NCBI GenBank assembly: GCA_009784095.1
Contig: WRDL01000083.1
Span: 1 to 6,595, forward strand
Source of the DNA: Coriobacteriia bacterium
Lineage (GTDB): Bacteria > Actinomycetota > Coriobacteriia > WRKU01
DNA: 6,595 nucleotides
Reading direction: 5' to 3'
The notes under the pieces were generated by a model. That model was not told where the DNA came from. It did not search any database and saw only the letters and a program-made list of their open reading frames with translations. This document shows positions 1-6,594 of this stretch, piece by piece. Position numbers and translations under genes: made by a program. Numbering within the stretch: the stretch's first letter is position 1; the number at the start of each line of letters is the position of its first letter.

Positions 1-2
1 AG

Positions 3-2984
3 CTCGACGGAGATCAGGCTCAAAAACTCCAAGACGAGATACTCACGCAGTTCATTGCGGAGATCTCGCTGCCTGACTCATCGACAGGCGCTTCTGATTT
101 GGATATCGTCCGGCTCAAAGCAATGACCGCTACGCAGATAGAGATGACGCTACGAGCAGCGAAAAGCGGGGCGCTGTATGCAAGTCTACTGTCTCTGGGC
201 TCGGACCAAAAGACCATTGCTTCCCAAGTGCGTGATATCGTCGAGCAATGTGCGCGGTTCGGTCGTACGCTCAATGATGTCGAGAGTCAGCCGATCGATC
301 ATGCCTATGATGATGAGCATCGCGTATGCATCATAAAAGCAATGCTGACGATCGAGTTAGCGCGTCGATTCAGTGTCCGATATACTGAAGTGAAGAGAGA
401 TCGTGCGGTGATGGATTTCGATGATCTGATCACGACCGCCCACACCTTGCTCGCAACAAATGAACGGGTAAGAGAACACTATCGCGAACGGTTCGACTAT
501 CTATTGGTCGATGAGTTCCAGGATACCAACCCCTTCACCTATCGGATCGTCGACATGCTCGCGCGTGATAATCTGTGCTTGGTCGGCGATGCGAAACAAT
601 CGATCTTCGGGTTCAATGGTGCTGACGTCTCCTTGATCTCGACGCTAACCGAAGCATGGGATACTGATCCCGCGACACAGATCATTCCGCTTTCGACCAA
701 CTATCGTTCGACAAAAGCGTTGATCGACTACGTCAATGCGTTTTGTGCCCATGACCTGCTCTTAGGTGATAATATGCAGACTCTCGAAGTGGGAAGGATG
801 GCCAAAGAGGACGACCTCATACTTCCTGCTGGCCGATCGCCGGTCGAACTGGTCGGAGTCGGTCTGGAAAGCTCTGCAAATGCGGATGCAAAGAGGCGCG
901 CGGAAGCAGAGATGATCGCCGAGCACTTCACACAGCTTCACCGGGGCGGTATCGGCTGGGGAGATATGACCGTGCTGGTACGCCGGCATGCGGATGCCCA
1001 ACTTATGTTCGATGTGCTTGAAGAGAAGGGGATCGCAGGATCGATCACCGGTGGCAAGAGTTTTTATAACGAACCGGTCATACGCGAGCTTACCGCACTG
1101 CTGCGCCTGATCCGCAATCCTCACGATGACCAAGCGTTCGTGACGGTCGCGCTTTCTGCAGCGGGTAACTTATCGGATACGTTGCTCGCGATCCTCGGCC
1201 AGCTCACCCACCAGCGCGATGAGAATGACCGGCGCATTTACCGCTCGCTCTTCGAGGCGATGCAAAAATACGTCGATGAATGCGATGACGAAGACGATAA
1301 CCGTCAGAACGCAACTCACTTTCTTGCGGTCCTCGATCGGTCCGTGGACATGATCGGGCGATACCCGATCAGCGACATAATTACCCTGTTCTATCGTGAC
1401 CGTGGAGTGTTCGCGCTTTGGGATACGACCGGTGCTGAGAGCGAACGCGAGAAAGCAAATTATTTCAAATTCATGCGGATCATCGACGCGTTCTGCGAAG
1501 AGGACACCAGCCTGATCGATCTCATCAAGATGGTCGAGAACGCGTACGAAGAGGGTCTGGAAGAGAGTATCGGCCTCTGGGTGAGCAAGGACACTCAGCG
1601 CGTCAACATCCAGACGGTCCATAAAGCGAAAGGTCTCCAATTCCCCGTAGTCGCATATTTGATGGGAGCGAATATGCCGAAGAGTCTGAGCGGTCCCTTT
1701 GCTTTCTACAATGATGAGCGACCGATAATGCAGCAGCTGATCGAGGAGACCATCGATACACTTGAAGAAAAATATCGAGAAGAGGCTCGAGTTCAATGGG
1801 CGCGCCAGACTCCCGGTGCTATCGTCTTCGTGGTCAACAGCAAAGATTCCGACCACGTGCGCAACGCGCTCTATCAACTATTCCGCCATGTGCAATTCAC
1901 CCTCGACCACGCTGAGTCGAAGCGCCTCTTCTATGTTGCGAGCACACGTGCAAAAGATCATCTGATTGTGACGTATCATGCATCGAAAGGCGAGGTCAAG
2001 CCTACAACACGAAATCTCGGTCATGTATTGACCCAGGTATGTGAGGACGGGCAGGACAGTCCGACCTTCACCCACCGTGCTGTCGAGATCGAGCAGATCG
2101 ATGAGCTGACAGACGCACCGGCACGATCTGCGATCGATAAAGCAGATACCGCAACCGCCGAGCTGACTCTCCTAGCTCCGAGTGATCCGCCGACCCATGA
2201 GCTGACCTATAAGCTCGTCCAAATATCTGCCTCGCAGATCCTTGCGTACAGCCAGTGCCGATGGAAGTATTGGTGGACCTATGGGAATCGTCTATCGATC
2301 GCTCGCGAGACGGTCCTCGCATTCGATGAGGAGAGCGAGCTGCTCGAGCAATCATCGGCAAGCCATCGCGGAACGGTCCTGCACAAACTGTTCGAAGTGA
2401 TGGGTGAAACAACGAACGCGGATGGTGAAGCTCTCGACCGGACGCGCATCGGGACTATCATGAACGCCTACGGAGTTCCCCAGAGCGAACACGCACAGAT
2501 CGAAGCTGCCCTCGAGACGTATCGCTCCTCAGATATTCTCAAGGAGATACGCGTATACGAGCATGTGCACCATGAGTACCAGTTCTACACAGCGATCGAT
2601 TCGTACTATCTGTTCGGGTATATGGACGTACTTGCTGTCGACTCCCGCGGTAATGTGCTGATCGTCGACTACAAGATAAGCGACTCAAAAGAAGACAAGT
2701 CAAAAACCTACGCGAAGCAAGCTCTCATCTACGCGTTCGTCGCGCTCGCGCAAGGAGCCGCCTCGGTACGGGTGGTGTTCACCCAGATCAGTGCCGAGTC
2801 GGTCTTTGAACATGGCGCGGGTACGTTCACCGCTGACGACATCGACACGCTTCGCGCGGAGATACTGACCGACATCGACAAGATGCAACGGATCCAGACC
2901 GAACAGCCCGCCGATCCGATCCACGCGCTCTGCGCGTATTGTGCAGTACCTCATTCGCTGTGCAGTCACTCAAAGCGTCAGTGA
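3..2984 (+). CDS. UvrD/RecB-type ATP-dependent helicase-nuclease (AddA/AdnA-like), 5' end outside window
   Basis: This is the large subunit type of a double-strand-break end-processing helicase-nuclease, acting on DNA in the cytoplasm. The frame is open from the left edge, giving 993 codons; the N-terminus with the Walker A motif is missing, so the start is unknown. Counting codon 3-5 as residue 1, superfamily 1 helicase motifs appear in order: DFDDL (138-142), Walker B DEFQD (170-174), GDAKQS (195-200), NYRS (233-236), TVHKAKGLQFPVV (538-550) and YVASTRA (644-650). A PD-(D/E)XK nuclease follows: GTVLH with His794, GYMD with Asp875, VDYK (888-891) and QALIY (906-910), so it should be active. 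Cys752 plus a C-x2-C-x6-C cluster (977, 980, 987) resembles the iron-sulfur staple of AddB and related nucleases. B. subtilis AddA lacks such a cluster, so AddA versus AdnA/AdnB-like identity is unsettled. A partner subunit would be expected upstream, outside the window. ddl follows after 13 bases. Confidence 0.9.
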   Translation, partial: LDGDQAQKLQDEILTQFIAEISLPDSSTGASDLDIVRLKAMTATQIEMTLRAAKSGALYASLLSLGSDQKTIASQVRDIVEQCARFGRTLNDVESQPIDHAYDDEHRVCIIKAMLTIELARRFSVRYTEVKRDRAVMDFDDLITTAHTLLATNERVREHYRERFDYLLVDEFQDTNPFTYRIVDMLARDNLCLVGDAKQSIFGFNGADVSLISTLTEAWDTDPATQIIPLSTNYRSTKALIDYVNAFCAHDLLLGDNMQTLEVGRMAKEDDLILPAGRSPVELVGVGLESSANADAKRRAEAEMIAEHFTQLHRGGIGWGDMTVLVRRHADAQLMFDVLEEKGIAGSITGGKSFYNEPVIRELTALLRLIRNPHDDQAFVTVALSAAGNLSDTLLAILGQLTHQRDENDRRIYRSLFEAMQKYVDECDDEDDNRQNATHFLAVLDRSVDMIGRYPISDIITLFYRDRGVFALWDTTGAESEREKANYFKFMRIIDAFCEEDTSLIDLIKMVENAYEEGLEESIGLWVSKDTQRVNIQTVHKAKGLQFPVVAYLMGANMPKSLSGPFAFYNDERPIMQQLIEETIDTLEEKYREEARVQWARQTPGAIVFVVNSKDSDHVRNALYQLFRHVQFTLDHAESKRLFYVASTRAKDHLIVTYHASKGEVKPTTRNLGHVLTQVCEDGQDSPTFTHRAVEIEQIDELTDAPARSAIDKADTATAELTLLAPSDPPTHELTYKLVQISASQILAYSQCRWKYWWTYGNRLSIARETVLAFDEESELLEQSSASHRGTVLHKLFEVMGETTNADGEALDRTRIGTIMNAYGVPQSEHAQIEAALETYRSSDILKEIRVYEHVHHEYQFYTAIDSYYLFGYMDVLAVDSRGNVLIVDYKISDSKEDKSKTYAKQALIYAFVALAQGAASVRVVFTQISAESVFEHGAGTFTADDIDTLRAEILTDIDKMQRIQTEQPADPIHALCAYCAVPHSLCSHSKRQ

Positions 2985-2998
2985 TACAATATTGCGCA
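2982..2998 (+). promoter_or_regulatory. Candidate leaderless promoter of ddl (-10 box TACAAT)
   Basis: TACAAT at 2985-2990 matches the -10 consensus at five of six bases and is preceded by TG plus one base (extended -10 form, overlapping the TGA stop of the helicase gene). Exactly seven bases separate it from the ATG at 2998, so transcription would begin at or next to the A of the start codon. No Shine-Dalgarno sequence lies upstream of that ATG. No good -35 is visible: the best at a 16-base spacing is CAGTCA (2963-2968), three of six matches. The -10 and spacing are seen directly; leaderless initiation is inferred. Confidence 0.55.
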
Positions 2999-3972
2999 TG
3001 AGCACCAACGCGTCAAAGACCCCGCTACGCGTCACGGTTCTATGTGGTGGCACCAGCGATGAACGCGAGATCTCCCTTCTGTCGGGAAAAAACGTCATCC
3101 ACGCGCTCGTGAACGCCGGTTACCAGGTAAGATCACTTGATCCTGCCGACACCGGTTGGATCACCGAGCTCGAGAACGATCCGGGTGACGTCGTATTTCC
3201 GATGCTTCACGGACGAGGCGGCGAGGACGGCACCGTTCAGGCACTCTGCGAGTTGCTCCATGTCCCCTATGTAGGCAGCGGTGTGCTCGCCAGCGCGACC
3301 GCGCTCGATAAAGTCCGCGCCAAACAGGTCTACGTTGCCGCAGGTCTCAACACCCCTGCATGTGCGGCGGTCAGACCCTATCACGACTACGACGCAGAGG
3401 ACATCATCAGAAACGTCGGGCCCTGTCTGGTCGTCAAACCGGCGCTCGAAGGTTCGTCATTGGGCATGACCATTGTTCACTCGGCGACTCCCGAGACACT
3501 CAAAGCCGCGATCGACGAGGCATTCCGTCATGACAACACCGCTCTGATCGAGCAATATATCGAGGGTACCGAAGTGACGGTGCCGGTGATCGGCAACGAG
3601 AAGCCTCATGCACTGCCCACGATCGAGATCGTACCGGCAGAAGGGCTTGAATTCTATAACTATGAAGCCAAGTATGCGCCCGGTCAGTCCACCCACATTA
3701 TTCCCTCACGTCTGGGCGACCAGGTCAACGAGCAACTCTCACGCACAGCCGAGCGTGTCCATGAAGTGCTCGGTTGCCGCGGTTTTTCTCGCAGTGATTT
3801 CATTGTCGGTTTTGACGCGAAACAGGATCTCCAGATCTTCTTGATCGAGACCAATACCATTCCCGGTATGACCGATACCTCTCTGGTGCCTGACTCAGCA
3901 CGAGCGGCCGGCATCGAGATGGAGGAATTGGTGAGCACCTTGATCGATCTCGCGCTCGAAGAACACGTTTAA
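2998..3972 (+). CDS. ddl: D-alanine--D-alanine ligase
   Basis: This ATP-grasp enzyme joins two D-alanines in the cytoplasm to make the dipeptide used by MurF for peptidoglycan precursors. The 324-residue length is normal for the family. Visible motifs are the N-terminal CGGTSDEREISLLSG (16-30, with Glu22 at the position of E. coli DdlB Glu15), the signature HGRGGEDGTVQ (71-81), the ATP-binding VVKPALEGSSLGM (145-157), the omega loop YNYEAKY (220-226), and RSDF (265-268) followed by ETNTIPGMT (284-292). The last two supply the arginine and the Mg ligands Asp267, Glu284 and Asn286. Tyr226, equivalent to DdlB Tyr216, argues for D-Ala-D-Ala rather than a vancomycin-resistance D-Ala-D-Lac ligase. 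ATG 2998 was chosen because the protein then begins a few residues before the first beta strand and the upstream -10 box has leaderless spacing; an in-frame TTG at 2992 is less likely. It may also be read through from the helicase gene. Confidence 0.95.
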   Translation: MSTNASKTPLRVTVLCGGTSDEREISLLSGKNVIHALVNAGYQVRSLDPADTGWITELENDPGDVVFPMLHGRGGEDGTVQALCELLHVPYVGSGVLASATALDKVRAKQVYVAAGLNTPACAAVRPYHDYDAEDIIRNVGPCLVVKPALEGSSLGMTIVHSATPETLKAAIDEAFRHDNTALIEQYIEGTEVTVPVIGNEKPHALPTIEIVPAEGLEFYNYEAKYAPGQSTHIIPSRLGDQVNEQLSRTAERVHEVLGCRGFSRSDFIVGFDAKQDLQIFLIETNTIPGMTDTSLVPDSARAAGIEMEELVSTLIDLALEEHV

Positions 3973-3990
3973 TACCAGTTAAGCTTGGTA
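3973..3990 (+). other. Weak hairpin directly after the ddl stop codon
   Basis: TACCA (3973-3977) and TGGTA (3986-3990) form a five-base-pair stem with an eight-base loop, starting at the first base after the ddl TAA. A second TACCA (4005-4009) could pair with the same TGGTA instead. No U-tract follows either stem, so this is not a convincing intrinsic terminator. It may be a weak 3' end structure for the ddl mRNA, or chance. Confidence 0.2.
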
Positions 3991-4051
3991 CTCGGCATGC
4001 TCACTACCACAAAAAACGTTGATATTCATATATAAGGAATTAGGAACATAA

Positions 4052-4111
4052 GGAAATAAAAGAGCAATCTTTTCATTGTTATTTCCAATTAACACAATAA
4101 AGTGAAATAAC
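4052..4111. repeat. Three alternating GAAATAA boxes upstream of the Fic gene
   Basis: GAAATAA occurs at 4053-4059 (+), in reverse complement as TTATTTC at 4079-4085, and again at 4104-4110 (+). The starts lie 26 and 25 bases apart. The first pair extends to eight bases (GGAAATAA / TTATTTCC), and so does the second (GTTATTTC / GAAATAAC). They lie in the AT-rich spacer before the Fic promoter and could be binding sites for a regulator. Because the stretch is only about 25% GC, some of this symmetry could be chance. Confidence 0.4.
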
Positions 4112-4137
4112 AGGTATACTGTTTATCATTGTTTCCA
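4073..4137 (+). repeat. Direct repeat pair flanking the candidate Fic promoter
   Basis: TCATTGTT occurs at 4073-4080 and 4126-4133. The first copy continues with ATTTCCA and the second with TCCA, so the longer units are the same apart from a three-base insertion in the first. The copies start 53 bases apart, about five helical turns, and the candidate -10 box lies between them. This arrangement would suit two sites for one protein on the same face of the DNA; that reading is inferred. Confidence 0.4.
4109..4123 (+). promoter_or_regulatory. Candidate -10 box of the Fic gene inside an inverted repeat (possible operator)
   Basis: TATACT (4115-4120) matches the -10 consensus at five of six bases and would start a transcript near 4127, giving a leader of about 32 bases. 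The only good -35 look-alike is TTAACA (4089-4094), but its 20-base spacer is longer than ideal. The -10 sits inside the inverted repeat AACAG-GTATA-CTGTT, so a protein bound there would block the promoter. The C-terminal winged helix of the downstream Fic protein makes autoregulation plausible but unproven. Confidence 0.45.
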
Positions 4138-4143
4138 GTTCGT

Positions 4144-4150
4144 GAAGGGG
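4144..4150 (+). promoter_or_regulatory. Ribosome binding site that fixes the Fic start
   Basis: GAAGGGG, a reasonable Shine-Dalgarno match, ends eight bases before the ATG at 4159. It selects this ATG over an in-frame TTG at 4129, which lies upstream of the site and close to the predicted transcription start. The contrast with ddl, which has no such site, is clear. Confidence 0.65.
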
Positions 4151-4158
4151 TACAACGC

Positions 4159-5301
4159 ATGAGCAATAGAGCCGGAACGCTGACCAAAAACCTATCCGGA
4201 GAGGCAGAATTTGAATCGTTTAACCCCTCTCCGCTTCCGCCTGATCCTCCGCTCGATCTGAACGCTGATCTTATAACGAGCCTTATGGACGCAAATAAAC
4301 AGATTGCTCTTCTCGATAGCAAGTCTTTATATATCCCGAGCATCAAACAATTTGTTTCCATGTACGTTCGAAAAGAAGCGCTTATGTCTTCTCAGATCGA
4401 AGGAACTCAGGCAACACTCGAGGATGTGCTTGATCCTTCAAAAGAAAAGAACGCAAACCAAGATGTAGCCGATGTTATCAACTACATCAATGCGACCGAG
4501 TTCGCGATCGAGCGTCTCAAAGAGCTGCCGCTGTGCACGCGACTCATAAAAGAGGTACACGCAGAACTCATGCAGAATACACGTGGACAGGAGAAGTCTC
4601 CCGGCGAGTTCCGCAGGTCGCAGAACTGGATCGGAGGTGCAGGAAGTACGCTGAAAAACGCTATCTTTATTCCACCCTCACCGGATGACATGGTCTCGGC
4701 TCTCTCGGATCTCGATAAGTACATGAATAACGATAATGAATACGATGCTCTGATACGTACCGCTCTCATTCACTATCAGTTCGAGACGATCCATCCTTTT
4801 CTTGATGGAAATGGTCGCATCGGGCGACTGCTAATAACTCTTTACTTGATCGAGCAAAGAGTGCTCAGTATGCCTGCGCTCTATATCTCATATTATTTGA
4901 AGAAGAACCGTGTCGAATACTATGATCGTTTGAGTGATGTACGCGACAAAGGGAGCTTTGAGCAATGGGTCACTTTCTTCTTGCGAGCAGTTTTCGAATC
5001 AGCGAAAGATGCCACAATAAAGATCGATGTACTGTCGGCCTTGCACGACAAGAATACTCAGATCATAAGAGATATGGGAAGAGCATCAAGAACTTCTCTG
5101 CGAGTTATTGCGTATCTTGAAGAGAACCCGATCATAGAAATTCAAAAGACTGCAGACGATCTCGATCTGGCATATAACACGGTCTCAAGATCGGTAGAGC
5201 GCCTCATTGAGGTAGGAATACTCGCACAGGCTAATAATAAAAGTCGGAACAGAGTATTTGAATATACTGCCTATCTTGACGTTTTGCGAGACGGAACATA
5301 G
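4159..5301 (+). CDS. Fic family protein, class II predicted AMP transferase with C-terminal winged helix
   Basis: Fic enzymes usually transfer AMP from ATP to a hydroxyl side chain of a target protein; the target here is unknown. The 380-residue protein starts with a Fic_N-type region (about 20-95) holding SSQIEG (77-82). This fits the class II inhibitory helix motif (S/T)xxxE(G/N), with Glu81 as the residue that would block ATP gamma-phosphate. The target-docking flap is around 157-177, ending AIFIPPSP. The catalytic loop HPFLDGNGRIGR (212-223) is intact: His212 is the general base, with Asp216 and the glycine/arginine anion hole. Residues about 310-375 look like a winged helix, with AYNTVSRSVERLIEVGIL (338-355) as recognition helix and following strand. 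The build matches SoFic-like proteins. Inhibition is internal, and no separate antitoxin gene is seen beside it. ATA is used for isoleucine eight times and AGA/AGG for arginine eight times, against zero and three in ddl. GATC is nevertheless as frequent as in the neighbours. Confidence 0.92.
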   Translation: MSNRAGTLTKNLSGEAEFESFNPSPLPPDPPLDLNADLITSLMDANKQIALLDSKSLYIPSIKQFVSMYVRKEALMSSQIEGTQATLEDVLDPSKEKNANQDVADVINYINATEFAIERLKELPLCTRLIKEVHAELMQNTRGQEKSPGEFRRSQNWIGGAGSTLKNAIFIPPSPDDMVSALSDLDKYMNNDNEYDALIRTALIHYQFETIHPFLDGNGRIGRLLITLYLIEQRVLSMPALYISYYLKKNRVEYYDRLSDVRDKGSFEQWVTFFLRAVFESAKDATIKIDVLSALHDKNTQIIRDMGRASRTSLRVIAYLEENPIIEIQKTADDLDLAYNTVSRSVERLIEVGILAQANNKSRNRVFEYTAYLDVLRDGT

Positions 5302-5307
5302 AGAAAA

Positions 5308-6594
5308 CTACTCAGGCGCGACGATCCGTTCTTGTCCGCCCATGAAGGGGCGCAACACCTCGGGGATGAGGACACTTCCATCAGCCTGCTGGTAGTTCTC
5401 TATCACCGCTGCCAACGTACGTCCGACCGCGAGACCCGAACCGTTGAGTGAATGCACGATACGACTGCCCTTGAATTCAGCGGGGTCGCGATACTTGATA
5501 TTGGCGCGCCTCGTCTGGAAATCACGGCAATTCGAACATGATGAGATCTCTTTATAATCGTCGTAGGAAGGTAGCCATACCTCGATGTCATAGGTCTTGG
5601 CGGAGGCAAAGCCCATGTCACCGGTACAGAGCACGATCGTACGATAGGCAAGTCCCAACTCTTCAAGGATATGCTCAGCCTGACGCGTCATCGATTCGAG
5701 TTCGTCCATGCTGGTCTCGGGGGTGGCGAATTTCACCATCTCGACCTTGTCGAATTGATGTACTCGGATCATACCACGCGTATCGCGACCGGCAGAACCG
5801 GCCTCCTCGCGAAAACACTGGCTGAAGGCGCAGTAGTGCAGAGGTAGTCGCTCACCTTCAAGCACCTCACCACGATGAAGGTTCGTCAACGGCACTTCGG
5901 CGGTGGGGATCAAGTAGAGGTCATGATCGGTGATCCGATACAGATCATCTGCGAATTTAGGTAGGTTGCCGGTCGCGAACAGCGATTCCGAGTTGACCAG
6001 CGAGGGGGGCGCCCATTCTTTGAAACCGATCTTGTGATGCTCTTCGAGCATGAAGTTGATGAGCGCACGCTCGAGCCGGGCACCGTCGCCAGCCAGCACG
6101 ACGAACTTGGACTCGGCAAGCTTGACACCGCGGTCGAAATCAATGATACCCAGTGCAGGTCCGAGATCCCAGTGTGGCTGGGGTTCAAAATCGAAGGTCG
6201 GCGGGGTCCCGATGCGACGCACCTCGACGTTATCGTTCTCATCGGTGCCGATCGGAACGCTCTCATCAGCGATATTGGGAGCAAGCGATAGGTAGCGCTG
6301 CGTTTCCTCTTCAAGTCGCTTCATCGCGTTCTCACGCTCACCGATCTCCTCATTGATGTCGCGAACGGCCTTTTTTGCGATCTCCGCCTTGTCGCCCTTA
6401 CCTTGCGCCATGAGCGCACCGATGGATTTACTCGCCTCATTGCGTTGCGCCTGCAACGCCTCGACCTTGACGATCGCCTTGCGGCGCTTCTCGTCGAGCA
6501 CCATGAACGTATCGACATCCCAGTTGTCCTTGCGACTTTGCATCGCCTTTGCGACGACCTGGGGATTATCGCGTATGAATTTGGCATCAAGCAT
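5308..6594 (-). CDS. serS: Serine--tRNA ligase (seryl-tRNA synthetase)
   Basis: This class II aminoacyl-tRNA synthetase charges tRNA-Ser, and also tRNA-Sec where present, with serine in the cytoplasm. It is complete at 428 residues, close to the 425-430 usual in bacteria. Residues about 27-102 are rich in charged heptads and form the antiparallel coiled-coil arm that grips the long variable arm of tRNA-Ser. Motif 1 lies near 173-198, the serine-pocket TAE at 231-233, motif 2 at 261-285 (FREEAGSAGRDTRG onward) and motif 3 at 384-400 (NGSGLAVGRTLAAVIEN, with the ATP-binding Arg392). The conserved SSCSNCRDFQTRR is at 351-363. The ATG at 6592-6594 starts the canonical MLDAKFIRDNP. Only one base upstream is in the window, so its promoter, any T-box leader and its RBS cannot be judged. 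It converges on the Fic gene with six bases between stop codons. Confidence 0.97.
   Translation of the reverse strand: MLDAKFIRDNPQVVAKAMQSRKDNWDVDTFMVLDEKRRKAIVKVEALQAQRNEASKSIGALMAQGKGDKAEIAKKAVRDINEEIGERENAMKRLEEETQRYLSLAPNIADESVPIGTDENDNVEVRRIGTPPTFDFEPQPHWDLGPALGIIDFDRGVKLAESKFVVLAGDGARLERALINFMLEEHHKIGFKEWAPPSLVNSESLFATGNLPKFADDLYRITDHDLYLIPTAEVPLTNLHRGEVLEGERLPLHYCAFSQCFREEAGSAGRDTRGMIRVHQFDKVEMVKFATPETSMDELESMTRQAEHILEELGLAYRTIVLCTGDMGFASAKTYDIEVWLPSYDDYKEISSCSNCRDFQTRRANIKYRDPAEFKGSRIVHSLNGSGLAVGRTLAAVIENYQQADGSVLIPEVLRPFMGGQERIVAPE

Noticed and set aside
99..101. TTG as the start of the helicase-nuclease gene
   Set aside because: The same frame is open with no stop back to position 3, no ribosome binding site precedes the TTG, and the Walker A region of the family must lie further upstream.
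1170..1877. A 235-codon open frame on the minus strand
   Set aside because: It lies wholly inside the helicase gene, which shows clear family motifs; the antisense translation resembles nothing and has no start signal. The other minus-strand frames across the helicase and the extra frames across serS are likewise shadows.
2940..2966. Direct repeat TGTGCAGT at 2940-2947 and 2959-2966
   Set aside because: Each copy encodes one of the cysteines of the C-terminal cluster in the helicase frame, so coding constraint and chance explain it; no regulatory role is needed.
2941..2997. Upstream GTG at 2941 (and TTG at 2992) as the ddl start
   Set aside because: The extra residues encoded from 2941 do not fit the Ddl N-terminus and overlap the helicase gene; the ATG at 2998 gives a family-length protein and fits the -10 spacing.
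2998..3972. VanA-type D-Ala-D-Lac ligase
   Set aside because: The omega loop has EAKY with tyrosine at the DdlB Tyr216 position, and no van genes are nearby.
4129..4158. TTG at 4129 as the Fic start
   Set aside because: It would lie at the predicted transcription start and upstream of the good Shine-Dalgarno sequence; ATG 4159 is eight bases after that site.
3973..4158. A small antitoxin gene (FicA/Phd type) before the Fic gene
   Set aside because: No plausible small coding frame with a start and ribosome site fits in the AT-rich spacer, and the protein carries its own class II inhibitory helix.
5315..5340. GC-rich hairpin near the serS 3' end followed by TTTT on the minus strand
   Set aside because: The stem has a bulge, lies inside the coding region and is seven bases from a run of only four T, so it is a poor intrinsic terminator.
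4159..6594. Functional link between Fic and serS (for example the synthetase as an AMPylation target)
   Set aside because: The genes are convergent and not co-transcribed, and nothing in either sequence indicates interaction; adjacency alone is not evidence.
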